The notes: generated from the sequence alone by a model not told the origin. A stretch of 64,000 nucleotides of DNA from Agapetus fuscipes (GCA_951799405.1 CATOGX010000117.1:1-64000); one strand, 5' to 3'; numbered from the stretch's first letter, positions 11,401-19,539 are shown. Numbers and translations: made by a program.

Positions 11401-14400
11401 AAAACATTTTTTGTAAATTGTAAATATTAAGATTTTTTTTATCAAGATCGTTTATTTCTGAAATGTAATTTGCTGTGTACATTTCTTGACTTATAGGTTG
11501 GTATGCGGCTGACCACCCATGCTGTATAAATTGGTTCTGCGTGTAAAACGTGTCTGCTTGTGAAAATGCATGTAATGTGAAACCCCAATGTGGCATATCT
11601 TTGCGACTTAGATTAGATTAGAACGTTATTTATTACATGCAAACCTTGACTTATAGGTTGGTATGCGGCAGACCACACATACTGTAAAAAATGGTTCACT
11701 TTGCCAATGTGACCCCTGTTCCAGAGAAGGTCGGCAAGTATTGCAAGGTTGATGTTCATTTGAGGTTTGGATTTTTAATTGTTAGTAAACACTCAGCATT
11801 TGTATGTGCGAACTTTACAAGTGTTTGTTTGTGGGCATGCATTTGATATGAGTTTTTAATGTTTATATATCTTTGCACTATAGATTACAGATTATTTTAG
11901 AACTTGCATACGTTTTTTACTGTATTTGAAGAAATTTGAAAGGCTCTATGGAAATTTGTATGTTCGGCTGTTAATATATAATATTTTTTTATATATTGTT
12001 TTTTTAACAACTTTGACAAGGCCGTACTGATTTGTATCTGTATGATAATCTCATATTCGTGTTTAGATGTTGTTTATGTCTTGCTTGAATTATGTCTTCA
12101 TACTTTTAAAGTTTTTTTTGTAATAATTCCCATGAAGATTTTGAAAAATGGAGTAATAAATGGGCATCCGTATCCATCACTGAAACTATCGGATACTCGT
12201 TAATAAAAAAATTGTATCCGTATCTATCCAAAATAGATTAAAAAATATAATAAAAATGACATCTGTTACATCGTTTCATTATGATTTTCATTTTTCAGTG
12301 AATACAAAGCTTTAGTAATAATCACGTATACTTGTGTGACTGATAAAAAACTAAATGATAGCCTTGAAATATTGCCATCCAATCAATGTTCTTATTTGTA
12401 GGTATTTTATTTTAAAATTTTCTTAAAAATCTAATATCCGTGAGGAAACCCTTCAAAACTAGCGGATATCCGAAATAATACCGTTTCCATTCCCGACAAA
12501 TTTGGAGACTGTGCAGAAATGTGAAACATTTTATGAAACGTTTATTATTAAGATACATTTTTTATTTTGTTCTTCGTTTGTCCTGCCTTCATAAGTACCT
12601 ATAACTAGATATGTTGTGGATATTATTTTACCCGTAATTGAAACTTTCAAGTATCCGAAATAAAAATTAAAACGTGTCCGCAACCGAAACAAAAGTTTCG
12701 GATAATGTCGGATAGGGGTGTAGACGGAGTTTAAATAAAACATGTTATTATACTGTGTAACAAATAAACAAAACCTCACATGAACATAAACCTTGCAACT
12801 CCTGTCGCCTGTCCCTGAAACCAGGGTGGCATTGGCAAAAGTGAACCGATTTTTACAGCACGGAGGGTCAGCCTCATACCAATCTATCAGTCAAGGAGAT
12901 ATCCTTTTGCCGAAATCGAAATAATATTATTGCAATATCCGTATCTGTATCCTTTATTTTACATCGATAGCATCTCTGTCATTCCACGTTTGTGTTTTTA
13001 TTCATTCGTAGACAAATCAATAAATAAAATTTACACCACACAATCGTATTAAAATGAATCATTTTGTGCGTGATAACCACAATCTACAATCTAAGTCGAA
13101 GAGTTATGTATATCTACTCATTTCTTGTGAAAGCTGAGAAAGCCGTGCCTTGGGTGGTCAGCCTCATATCAACCTACATATAAGTCAAGATAAAAAAATG
13201 AAATATAAAAAGAAAAAATATTTTTTTGGCATAATTTGTTTTAATACAATCGTTTGCTACCACTGAGACTTCCACATAGATAATTTTATAAAAAATACAC
13301 GCCGCGTGTGATACAGCGGGACAGACGAAACAGAATGTTTTTGTTATATTTAAAAAAAAGATCTGCACACACAACGTGTTTGTCTGTAAAACGCAAAAAA
13401 ATGTTTAAGTTATTTTACAAATGTAAGATACTTGTGCAGAATATTTTCTTTCGTAATTGTACGTAATTGTCTTTCTGTGTCAGATTCGCAGCCGTTAATA
13501 CTCAAACATAGCGTTTAAGCAAAAGTTTAAAAAACTTAAACGCTCGCTAAGAGCGTCAAGATAATTTACATTATTTTTTGTGAAACGTAATGCTTGAGTT
13601 AAAACATAAAGTTATGTACTTCAGTAACGACATCTGGCCAGGGACAATCAAAGTTTTTTCGCTGTAAAATTAGGAAAATCACAAAAATACTTCCATAGAG
13701 GTTCTTTAGTCCCGATATTAATAATCTTCTTAAGCTCTCGTATACCCTTAAGCAGTAAACATTTGAAATTGTATTTATAGTTGAAGTAAGGTGTTGTGTG
13801 TACAAATACATCCAACTACTAATACCCTCACACTTGACTCATATGAACTAATTTTGGTTCAGCAAATACTATGTTCAAAAAAAATATATCAGTTCAACTC
13901 ACTCCATATGATTTTGCTGCTTGTTATTTTGAGTTTTAGCAGCTAAAATTGCCTTGAGTAGCAGTTTGAAGCACCAGTTTGACTTTTGCCTGCCAGTCAG
14001 AACTCGCGGAGGCAACGCTCGGTTAATAAATACCACTTTTTGAATCGTGACTTTTCCTTGGGCATCTAAAATAATATCAAAAATAGTTATTCTTAATAGG
14101 AGAAAATAATTGCACGCGTGTGCAATGCGGGAAAGAAGGTGACGCGATAAGAAAGGAATGCGTTCGCGGCGTCTGTACTTGTACCCTAACTGTCGTCCTC
14201 ACTGAAGTTACAGGGTTGTTCTTGCCTGATCGTGCACAAATTATTTCCAAAAATTATCACGTCGGAAGTCACCACTTTGGGTGTTTTGGGCGGCGACCTA
14301 GACCCTGTTGACAGTCGCAACTCAACATTCCCAAACATATTATAATTACGAAGTACAGGAATTATGTAAATGCATAAATGATTTAAAAAATAAAGATTCC

Positions 14401-17400
14401 CATGATCTAATCATTCACATCTTTTCTAAAATATTGAAAGAAAAGAGGAAACGAGAGTCACTTGAAGACACATGAAATCTATTTAATTTATTGGGATATA
14501 ATTTATTAAATCATGTAATAAAAAATAATGAAAACAACATAAGTTTGTGAGTTAATATTTTACCGTAATGTTGGAATTCTTTAACACAAACTGGTATATC
14601 CCAAGATCTTGCATACGGCGCCTGATTGTCAGCAATGTTCTTCAGCCCACTTGAGGAGATAACAACATTGGCTTTGTATCTGATTGCGTACTGCTCACAC
14701 AATGGATCTTCACTCACAGCTATTGAATGGGAAAACAAAATGTTAGTTGAATGGCAAAATTTGATACAAGAAATGATAATGGATATTTTTGTTCCGGGCC
14801 TATAATGCCGTGCTCCATTGTTTTTCCATCTAGGACTTAAGTTTCATTACTTAACTGCAAGTAACAACTTCAGAGCTATAGCAATGATTGGCTGTACTAG
14901 AATCACTTCATATGTCTAGCAGGGCTACATTATGAAGGAGGCGGGGCTTGGCTTTTTGGTGCATAAAGTTATGTGTTTGAATGTATTAAGGCACGTGACC
15001 TTGATCAGTGTAATCTTAAGCCTTCCTCCTTTCTGTTGAAATCCTTCATCTTTTATGTTTCAATAGCTCCTCAAATGACTGTATCCTGCAGAGTGAGAAA
15101 AAGAGAACAGCATGCATTAAAGTCGATCGAGGAGATGAAATAAGTGTATTAGGACAGAAAAAAGTAAAGATACATCTGCGAGATACTGGTCACCTAGCGG
15201 AATAGAGGCTAGAAACAAGTTAGCAATTAAGCCTGCAAGGTGTATAAAAGAACATGAACTATTCTAGTACACCCACATAGTTTCATAGCTCTGACAGTTT
15301 AGTTGTGAACAAACTATGGAGCATGACCTAACGATCTGGGAGAAAAACATTCATCATCTGAAGCCAGCCGAAACAGCTTTAAGTAATATACAAATAATGA
15401 TTAATAATTTTAAAATATTAGAATACTGACCCATGGTGTAATCCTTTTTGGAGTCCTTGAGATCACCATTGTAGAAAGCAGCATTTATTCCTTTATCTCT
15501 GCAAGGCAGGAAAAAAGGGCCCAAAGTAATGTTTCTAATTTCTGGTACATCATGCTGGAATCACAAATACACAGTAAGTACCTACTTACAGAGGTGAATC
15601 TGGGAATGAAAGATAAATAAAACATTGAAACAATAAATGCACCAACGTGAGTATGAAAAGATAGATAGAATTGTATTCATAAAAGAAAATGTATATGCAA
15701 AAATTAAAAAATGCATAAATTATAACTAAAAGTAGTGTTTTAACAATAACAAATTTAGTGTCTAGAATAAAATCACAATAAGAGCTAATCACGACACTTT
15801 TGATCATAACTGATCCGTGGATCATCATCTTTTGTATGTGAAATTCACGTTAGGTAGCGGCTGAGCCATGGATTTGCTGTGTATGAATAAAACCGAATGT
15901 AGCTAAGGGAGCATCATCAGCAAAGACCAAGCGCAGGACTTTTGAGGTGTGATTCACACAAAAATCACTCCGCTCTCATATATGGAGAATAAAACAAGTG
16001 TAGTTTGAAAGTAATAATATGTTTTTACCGCGGGTTGGATATTTTGTAGAAAAACAGTTTCTATGGGATTGTTTGTGTTGGCGTAGACCAGAGGAATTGG
16101 TGATAGCAGCTTGTAATGTGGCGGATAGTTCTTGATCTTGGCGAGTCTTTGCTTCCACATATCTTCAATAAACTTTTCCATTGTTGGCATCATGTGAACT
16201 TGTCGACCACACAGAGAAGTGAGCCACTCATTCTTCACAAAATTGTTGAATTCTACCTGCTCCAATTTAATCTTTGGAAGCAACTCCTGGTGGGACAAAT
16301 TGCATTTTAAATACAACATTACAGATACTAAAAAATAACAACATGCTAATGCAGTAGTCATACAAGAAGTGGGGAATAATTGTGATGTCAGCTGACCGGG
16401 TGGCAAGAAAAAAGCTAAGCAATATTTTGTTTTCGGTTGCTCAGGACCCTAGTCGCCTACAACTGTGATGTCGACCTGCTAAGATCAATTTAAAGCTTCT
16501 AAACTTGTTCCGACTTCATTAATGGAGTACAAGCAGATTTTACCAAAAAATAAATAAAAAAAGGAACCTAAAACATTTTGAATGAGAGTTTTAGGCTTAC
16601 ACGTTTTACTAAAACGTTTTGTTTAAACTCATTTTATTTGACATCTAAGCATACAAAATAGATATTCCAAAAATGCAAAGCAACTAAGCCTACATTGGGG
16701 CTCAAAAGTTAAACATCATTTTTGAGGGTTTGTTTGGACTGACGTCAGATTGTTGTTGTCTTTCAATTGTGTAATGGAGAACCTGTGTAGATTTGGCTCT
16801 ATCATAGACCTATGGCTTTATATCTAAACCACCTTACTTCTACTTACCACCTCTGTACTTCTACACATAAATAAAATAATAATGCAAACACAAAAAAGTT
16901 AATTTTATAATTTTTGGATGAATTCAAACAAAACACTGTTTATTTTCACTATTAAATTTATTTAAAAAGATTAAAATCTTTAAACAAATTACTAACACGT
17001 TTTCAACCTAGTAGGTCATCATCAGGTATAACCTACTAGGTTGAAAACGCGTTAGTAATTTGTTTAAAGATTTCAATCTTTTTAAATAAATTTTATAGTG
17101 AAAATAAACAGTGTTTTGTTTGAATTCATCCAAAAATTATAAAATTACACAATATGAATTTTCAGTGTTAATACACAAACAATACAAAAAAGTTATTATG
17201 AAAATTTTAATTACAATGACAACTTTGTGCAAGATAGAAATGAATATTATTGATAGAATGTTGTATAAATAATCATTACATACATTGTACAAGTTGAAAG
17301 CGTGAGCATCGTATTTCACAGGTGGCATGGTGACGCAGTGGTTGTTCATGAACCTCAAGGTCGCCAAACATACCTTGTGCTCCTCTTCACTTAATGCTGA

Positions 17401-17921
17401 TCTCTTAGGAAATAATGGCAGCTTTCGCAAACCAGGAACATAGTTTTTCTTTCGTAATACTTTCTGCAAATTACAGTATTAATATTAAAATCATTGTTTA
17501 CACAAAATTTTATTGATGTCTAATGAACCAATGGTAGGAGACTGGTGGGGAGGCCTTGGCTGTGGTGGGAGCATGAAGTGAGGAGAGATGCCAAGGAGTA
17601 GCATTTAGAAAGCCGAGGCTTGATCTGGATTGTAGTGCCATTGAAAATAAAGGGAAACAAGCAGTTTGGGAACAGTTGACTAGCTTAATTCCTGAGGCAC
17701 CTTTGTTCCATTCCACGAAGAGACATTTGACTTTGAGTGAAAGATACTATAAATAAAGAGCAGAAATGGACCAATTAACTTAGCAAGCTTACTTAAAAAG
17801 CTTAAATGATCTGCAGTTAACACTGGAGGCTTTGTTTCTGGGATCTGCTGCCGTGGTCTATTGGAGTTAGAACATGTCTGTAATGGGCTTTTTCAGCATG
17901 ATGATGATGTTGATGAAACTG

Positions 17922-17958
<37 letters not shown>

Positions 17959-19366
17959 GCTTATTTATTTTTAATTACACATGATAAGAGAGCGCCGTTT
18001 TTGTGTGTGTCACACCTCAAGAGCCCTCTCCGATCACGGATAAGACTTTTTGAAAAGGTGCGTCTTGAGAGCTCCGCGAAATATGCCCATAGATTTGGAG
18101 TTCTTCACTCCGGGCAGTCTGTTCCACTCCACCGGACCCGCAACACAGAAAGCACGGTCTCCAAAATTTGTACGGATCTGACGGTGCGGCTGAACCAAAT
18201 TGATTGCACCATCGCCCGCAGATCTGAGTGTCTGCCTCCTAACACCCATCTCAACAGGCGAAATCATGTCAGTCAGATAAGGTGGAGCCAAGCCATTGAT
18301 GGCTTTATATACCATCAGACAAACACGGTAGACCACCCTCTCCGGGAAACGAAGCCAGTGTAGTTTTTTTAACAGCGGAGTGATGTGAGCGAATTTGGAT
18401 ATCCCGAATATGAGCCTTGCTGCTGAATTTAACACAGATTGAAAGCGGTTGAAATGCTTCTTTGGCTGACCACTATAAAGCATTAGTAAATAAGTATAGT
18501 AAAGCATAGTAAACATTCATAAGATTTTCATCAAAATCACATCTTATTATCATCACATTGAAGATCTGCATCGCAGATACGGGCGAATCATCCGGAAGCT
18601 TCAGCTCATATAGATCCTAGAAAGAAATTCTGTAGAGCAAATAATCAGCTTGTTATTATTTTTGGTAAGTATGTGAGTGTGTTGAACCTTTTGCTGCTTC
18701 TCATCTGTGCCTACCACTGGCACGACATTGGTTTGCTTATCCATAATAGGAGCAACGTTCCGTTTGTTAGCAGCAGGAGAAGCAGATTTATCCAAATCTT
18801 CATTATCACTGTCGCTGTCAGAGTCAGAGAGAAAGGGGTTTTTAAATGATCCATTTATAAGTTTGAATGTGACAGACTGTTTAAAAAGGTTCTCGTTTTT
18901 AATGAATGCGTCGCCGTCTGATACATGCTGATAATTCCTGAAAATAACAAAATAAAAAAAAGGTTTTTCAATGTATTTTGAGTAAAATAAGCTTTTAATG
19001 AAATTTAATATCACCCGTGTTTCAGGGAAGGTCGGCAAAGTTGCTGGGTTTATATTCATTTGATTTTTGGATCTATGTGATCTATGTGATGTGCATCTTT
19101 ATATTTGGGTACCTACTCGTAAACTCATCCGTGACTGCTGGTGGGCATGCATTTAATATGAATCTTAATGCTAATATATCTTAGCAACTTAAAATATGGA
19201 TTAAATATAGATGGAAGGAGGTTACTAAAGAAAGCAGGGAGAGGTCAGCAGTGCTTCAAATGAGATTAGTATGAAAAAAACCATAAATTCAAAGTACGGA
19301 TTGAAAAAACATGGTTTCGTACAATACTCACCAATCAATTTTACTCAATTCTTTTATTAAATCCAT
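1508..19366 (-). CDS. ICE2: Little elongation complex subunit 2-like gene, nine visible exons, 3' end missing
   Basis: Exons on the minus strand are 19366-19332, 18937-18688, 17463-17284, 16286-16029, 15554-15431, 14719-14564, 14065-13903, 2104-1868 and 1754-1508. Every junction is GT-AG and every phase matches across the intron, giving about 546 codons from MDLIKELSKIDW onward. An acidic Ser/Asp stretch follows the N-terminus (exon 2). Exon 6 carries the motif SWDIPVCVKEF, exon 7 KVVFINRALPPR and exon 8 DSDGDDLVIDEAC. From memory these resemble human ICE2/NARG2 segments (EIPVCIQVI, KVIYINSPLP, DTDEECLIIDTEC) in the same order. ICE2 belongs to the little elongation complex, which supports RNA polymerase II transcription of snRNA genes in the nucleus. 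The C-terminal NARG2 domain is not in the window. The gene is loaded with intronic transposons. Family assignment is recalled similarity, not a search result. Confidence 0.72.
1801..1856. repeat. 21-bp tandem repeat, nearly three units
   Basis: TATTAAAAGTCAGCAATTTT recurs with a period of 21 bp starting at 1801, 1822 and 1843. It lies in the short intron between ICE2-like exons 8 and 9. Confidence 0.85.
1868..2104 (-). CDS. ICE2: ICE2-like exon 8
   Basis: Acceptor TTTTCCAG before 2104, donor GTATGA after 1868. One base completes the Glu codon split with exon 7, and the exon then reads KMEVEVQKGFCKEC. It contains DSDGDDLVIDEAC, the best single match to a vertebrate ICE2 motif. It is separated from exon 7 by about 11.8 kb of transposon-filled intron, but phase (2 bases + 1) agrees exactly. 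Confidence 0.65.
2456..2748. mobile_element. Harbinger-like MITE with TTA target duplication
   Basis: The left end GGGGCCGTCCATAAATTACG and the reverse complement of the right end GGGGCTGTCCATATATTACG form a terminal inverted repeat. TTA flanks both sides (2453-2455, 2749-2751), the PIF/Harbinger pattern. A poly-C run lies at about 2503-2516. The preceding 2105-2452 is intron without a supported gene. Confidence 0.75.
2752..2955 (+). repeat. Copia 5' LTR
   Basis: Starts TGTTGAAAATG and ends AACAAAA directly before the primer binding site. Identical to 7159-7363 except one extra A in the 3' copy. Confidence 0.93.
2956..2971 (+). promoter_or_regulatory. Copia primer binding site, internal initiator tRNA-Met type
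   Basis: GGTTATGGGCCCAG is complementary to the anticodon stem-loop region of initiator tRNA-Met (CTGGGCCCATAACC), not to a tRNA 3' end. Drosophila copia likewise primes from a tRNA half-molecule, so the same mechanism is likely here. Confidence 0.85.
3060..4244 (+). CDS. Copia gag plus protease part
   Basis: I start at the ATG at 3060 (context AAACATGGCT; product MALNEENEELSG). The upstream in-frame ATG at 3012 is close to the primer site and less likely. Residues 30-200 resemble the copia-type gag with the usual N-terminal WNYEIKIMFEAKGL. Two zinc knuckles CX2CX4HX4C follow (CEFCKRENHQENEC and CIHCKKNNHASEKC), then the aspartic protease motif VDSACTGHM, where the usual DSG/DTG is DSA. The frame ends TGA at 4242-4244, overlapping the next ATG; copia normally has one continuous frame, so this is probably a one-base deletion. 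Confidence 0.88.
   Translation: MALNEENEELSGIQILRDSSTYQIWNYEIKIMFEAKGLLDIVEGNEIKPEDSKPDEVKKWIVKDYKAKFLIMKTLDKKIKVHLVNCETSNEMYKKLETIFKNLDTIQRVQSLLQDFYNFNFDKSKDVINNISNIQNIVYQLNKMDGETSKISDVMVISKIMTILPPKYQYFEAAWDSTAEKERNMENLIARLAKEEEKLGKEKIHEEKAAFKTTFKKNYKDNKMSKINYIKGKKKICEFCKRENHQENECFFKPIPGKDLCIHCKKNNHASEKCFFRNRDRNGGKTAFLVETHLSVKNQQEADTIFAVDSACTGHMTYEKKILKNTKRIEEINIKVAKKGENLKANQQGSVESDNVILNDVVYVPTLTRNLFSVGQATSKGGVVIFDNEKVKEL
4241..6415 (+). CDS. Copia integrase and reverse transcriptase
   Basis: About 724 residues. N-terminus has the zinc-binding HxxxH/CxxC of integrase (HKKMGHL, CEPCAIAK). The catalytic triad region shows HTDLCG, RCDRGGEY and the Glu of LNGKAERMN. After an acidic linker comes reverse transcriptase: KARLVARG, FDVKTAFLNG (first Asp), LYGLVQAPHQW and the active-site HVDDGL. 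The frame fails at about 6400 and ends TAA at 6413; RNase H continues in the next frame. Start and end are both frame breaks rather than natural termini. Confidence 0.88.
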   Translation: MKDCETEIKGEIILEGKKTDTGLYLVDLKQTDENSFEEEVLLTVNQEDVIKKWHKKMGHLNFNDMKKLANLCEGVPDILKKTNVMQICEPCAIAKLVRSPFDSVRKRATRPLEIIHTDLCGKISPKTENGENYILTCLDDFSHFLKVYLLKTKDETEEYLKDHIAEAEAHFNLKVSKIRCDRGGEYRSTSFKKWCKNKGIVIDYTIEDTPQLNGKAERMNLTIMNKVRAMLKESGLNNTMWGYATETATYLTNRSPTHAVEVTPAQIWYRQKPDLNRLEIFGTEVFTKNLGRLKKLEDRAKKGILVGYAMNGYRIMDPITKRVYISRDVRFTNQFPKEEDPETVMLSINGEQENKENQSDDEQEDVQEENINEEEENINDDENEEAHQVRPQRQIRLPNRFQDYAMLTEEDISNTYEDCIKSAEKEEWIKAIDEEKLSLEKNNTWMLVDEKHARGKETITSKWIFKEKSDGTKKARLVARGCQQKKDNLDFQDIYSSVVQTTSLRILLALAAQQDLIIKTFDVKTAFLNGDLQEEIFMKVPEGYNVPGKVCFLKKALYGLVQAPHQWNKRLTNFLKKENLIQLKTDQSVFKLNGSEKQLYLAIHVDDGLIIGNNDEDINYLIKSLKESFEITVNEKPETYLGLKIRISDEGINVSQSEYAAKVVKKFLNENCKPQTTPMTKLKGRQENNGIINYPYREAVGSLLYLSTKTRIDVTYAVNQQVNI
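6403..6987 (+). pseudogene. Copia RNase H, out of frame with reverse transcriptase
   Basis: From 6403 the frame reads SKYLNNPTNQ and runs to the stop at 6985-6987. RNase H residues are visible: YCDADFAND, STTESEYVS, and YIDNQS, followed by KYIDVKYHF. The frame is shifted by one base relative to 4241-6415, consistent with one lost base near 6400. 6988-7150 is 3' untranslated. Confidence 0.85.
7149..7158 (+). promoter_or_regulatory. Copia polypurine tract
   Basis: TAAGGGAGTG directly precedes the 3' LTR, as expected for the plus-strand primer. Confidence 0.75.
7159..7363 (+). repeat. Copia 3' LTR
   Basis: Begins TGTTGAAAATG and ends AACAAAA, followed by target duplication CCTTA. One A longer than the 5' LTR. 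Confidence 0.93.
7476..8092 (+). pseudogene. LINE-T 3' end: ORF2 C-terminus and tail
   Basis: From 7484 the frame reads GHMERMNEERLTKKVYVG, then GRGRPRKVWMDQISEIANEW and ends at 7735. The same C-terminus is found in the fuller LINE-T copy at 45.8-48.3 kb. The untranslated tail (GACTTATAGG, GCTGACCACCCAT, CCCTGTTTCAGGGAAGG, ACATGCGGCATGTG, CTTTGCAGC) ends in TTAGATTAGATTAGATT. A 5'-truncated non-LTR retrotransposon insertion. Basic, Arg-rich GRGRPR C-termini are common in non-LTR ORF2 proteins. Confidence 0.75.
8093..8460. repeat. Unclassified stretch ending in poly-A and TA repeats
   Basis: No gene seen. A short palindrome around CCCCCCATTAG and CTAATGGGGGG lies at 8094-8120. 8396-8427 is an A run followed by TA/TATC repeats. 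It may be the A-tail of an unrecognised retroelement. Confidence 0.4.
8461..8690. repeat. (GTAT)n microsatellite and adjoining repeat
   Basis: About eight GTAT units occur at 8467-8497, followed by a GACTCATAAACCGCTCATCC type sequence. It looks like an interspersed repeat; family unknown. Confidence 0.5.
8690..8803 (-). repeat. LINE-T tail fragment
   Basis: On the minus strand it contains ACATGCAGCATTTGTAAGCG and the terminal segment ending near CTAAGATTATG, matching the LINE-T 3' tail. 8810-9254 after it is a T run plus AT-rich sequence without a recognised gene; a second T run is at 9246-9267. Confidence 0.6.
9285..9518 (+). repeat. LINE-T tail fragment
   Basis: Contains TTTACTTTGCCAATGTCGCC, CCTGTTTCAGGGAAGGTC, CACATGCGGCATGTGCAAGC and ends TTACATTAGATTAGAAG. 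No coding part. 9519-9937 after it shows nothing recognisable. Confidence 0.75.
9942..10829. mobile_element. TTAA-flanked non-autonomous element (piggyBac-type target)
   Basis: The left end TGATAGAAAGTCCAG and right end CTGGACGTTCTATCA are inverted repeats with one mismatch. TTAA flanks both ends (9938-9941, 10830-10833). Subterminal GC-rich palindromes repeat near both ends: GTCCTACCGGTAGGAC at 9979-9994 and variants CCTGCCGGCAGGAC, CCTACTGGCAGGAC and CTTCCGGCAGGAC at 10695-10810. Total 888 bp. TTAA duplication is typical of piggyBac, but the ends lack a usual CCC start, so the superfamily is tentative. Confidence 0.75.
10122..10439 (+). CDS. 105-residue ORF of unknown function inside the TTAA element
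   Basis: Begins MAASISRGVRFRAKATF and ends at TAG 10437-10439, followed within ten bases by AATAAA. Composition is Phe/Tyr/Asn-rich with two close cysteines (HFCICNKN). No domain recognised and no transposase motif. Most likely element-internal sequence that happens to be open, or a small captured exon. Only its position centred in the element and the nearby polyadenylation-like signal support it. Confidence 0.25.
   Translation: MAASISRGVRFRAKATFFYEHNGENTWGREHFGDDYDSSYCFKIHFCICNKNTYHGSDTVRKVKNNFVWVFRDIDRKVSTVPKEILFGHFDNAVFTNTQFITKSK
10834..11476. other. ICE2-like intron 7 sequence, no feature recognised
   Basis: AT-rich sequence without a supported gene or clear repeat boundary. Confidence 0.4.
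11477..11625 (+). repeat. LINE-T tail, internally deleted
   Basis: Contains GACTTATAGGTTGGTATGCG and TGACCACCCATGCTG, then jumps to the GTCTGCTTGTGAAAATGC segment and ends TTAGATTAGATTAG. The central tail is missing. Confidence 0.7.
11640..11900 (+). repeat. LINE-T tail fragment
   Basis: Starts AAACCTTGACTTATAGG and runs through CCAGAGAAGGTCGGC to the CTTTGCACTATAGATTAC end. It lies directly beside the preceding copy. 11901-12782 holds AT-rich sequence with repeated TCCGTATC/GGATA motifs and no gene. Confidence 0.7.
12783..12897 (-). repeat. LINE-T tail fragment
   Basis: Reverse complement contains TGACTGATAGATTGG, CCTGGTTTCAGGGACAGG and GTTGCAAGG as in other tails. A smaller mixed remnant of LINE-T and SINE-3 lies at 13075-13195. 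13196-13902 shows no gene. Confidence 0.65.
13903..14065 (-). CDS. ICE2: ICE2-like exon 7
   Basis: Acceptor TTTTAG before 14065, perfect donor GTGAGT after 13903. Reads DAQGKVTIQKVVFINRALPP, then a Lys/Gln-rich end. Joins exon 6 in phase 1 and exon 8 in phase 2. Confidence 0.75.
14564..14719 (-). CDS. ICE2: ICE2-like exon 6
   Basis: Acceptor TTCAATAG, donor GTAAAA. Reads VSEDPLCEQYAIRYKANVV and APYARSWDIPVCVKEFQHY. The SWDIPVCVKEF motif is the main basis for the ICE2 call. Intronic DNA between 14066 and 14563 has no recognised feature. Confidence 0.78.
15431..15554 (-). CDS. ICE2: ICE2-like exon 5
   Basis: Acceptor GTGATTCCAG, donor GTCAGT. Encodes HDVPEIRNITLGPFFLPC and FYNGDLKDSKKDYTM. 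Enters in phase 0, leaves in phase 1. Too short for a plain ATG-started ORF call, but open throughout and phase-consistent with both neighbours. 14720-15430 is intron with nothing recognised. Confidence 0.7.
16029..16286 (-). CDS. ICE2: ICE2-like exon 4
   Basis: Acceptor GTCCCACCAG, donor GTAAAA. Encodes ELLPKIKLEQVEFNNFVKNE to NNPIETVFLQNIQPA, 86 codons, phase 0 at both ends. Open in full. Introns on either side (15555-16028, 16287-16900) show no gene. Confidence 0.72.
16901..17146. repeat. 246-bp inverted repeat with hammerhead-like core
   Basis: Arms 16901-17016 and 17031-17146 are nearly perfect inverted repeats around a 14-base centre. On the minus strand the centre reads CTGATGA, then a short stem ACCTACTAGGT, then GAAAAC, the order of a hammerhead ribozyme core (CUGANGA, stem II, GAAA). 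Penelope-like retroelements are known to carry such motifs. No reverse transcriptase is present. Confidence 0.6.
17284..17463 (-). CDS. ICE2: ICE2-like exon 3
   Basis: Acceptor TAATTTGCAG, donor GTATGT. Reads KVLRKKNYVPGLRKLPLF, then SALSEEEHKVCLATLRFMNN, 60 codons, phase 0 at both ends. In human ICE2 a PKPRVPYPRFS/QREQRSYVDLL region occupies the corresponding place (recalled). Confidence 0.72.
17925..17956. repeat. (TA)n microsatellite
   Basis: Sixteen or so TA units in ICE2-like intron 2. Confidence 0.9.
17985..18516 (-). pseudogene. CR1/L2-like LINE, ORF2 C-terminus and 3' end (LINE-C)
   Basis: The frame 18516-18034 encodes FNRFQSVLNSAARLIFG, LLKKLHWLRFPERVVYRV, INGLAPPYLTDMI, FGDRAFCVAGPVEWNRLP and ends HLFKKSYP. 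These are characteristic of the C-terminal region after the reverse transcriptase in L2/CR1-group non-LTR retrotransposons. The untranslated tail 18033-17985 reads GAGAGGGCTCTTGAGGTGTG and CACACAAAAACGGCGCTC, which is also the 3' end of SINE-1. 5' truncated, inserted in ICE2-like intron 2. 17500-17920 shows nothing supported. Confidence 0.78.
18688..18937 (-). CDS. ICE2: ICE2-like exon 2
   Basis: Acceptor GTTATTTTCAG, donor GTTCAA (weak). The first base completes Trp. Encodes NYQHVSDGDAFIKNENLF, then an acidic tract SDSDSDSDNEDLD, 83 codons. It ends in phase 0 to match exon 3. The donor is the weakest in the chain; GTAGGC 39 bases upstream is an alternative. Confidence 0.65.
19012..19195 (+). 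repeat. LINE-T tail fragment
   Basis: Contains CCGTGTTTCAGGGAAGGTCG, GGGCATGCATTTAATATG and ATATATCTTAGCAACTTA. In ICE2-like intron 1. Confidence 0.65.
19332..19366 (-). CDS. ICE2: ICE2-like exon 1 with start codon
   Basis: ATG at 19366 with AACAAA-like context (GTTAAAATGG), encoding MDLIKELSKIDW with the last codon split by a perfect donor GTGAGT. Chosen as start because upstream sequence has no acceptor in phase and the ATG is followed by an ideal splice site. Confidence 0.65.
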
Positions 19367-19539
19367 TTTAACAGATTATCTGAAAATGTTTGTAAATATT
19401 TAAAAATCACTGTCATAGAAACATTTTACTGAAAAAATGAATTCGTTTTATGGTTTATTTTAGGTTACTTTTGTCAAACAAAAACATTTTTGACAGTTTT
19501 TATATTCATCCTCCAATTCTTCTTCGTTTAAAATTAAAT

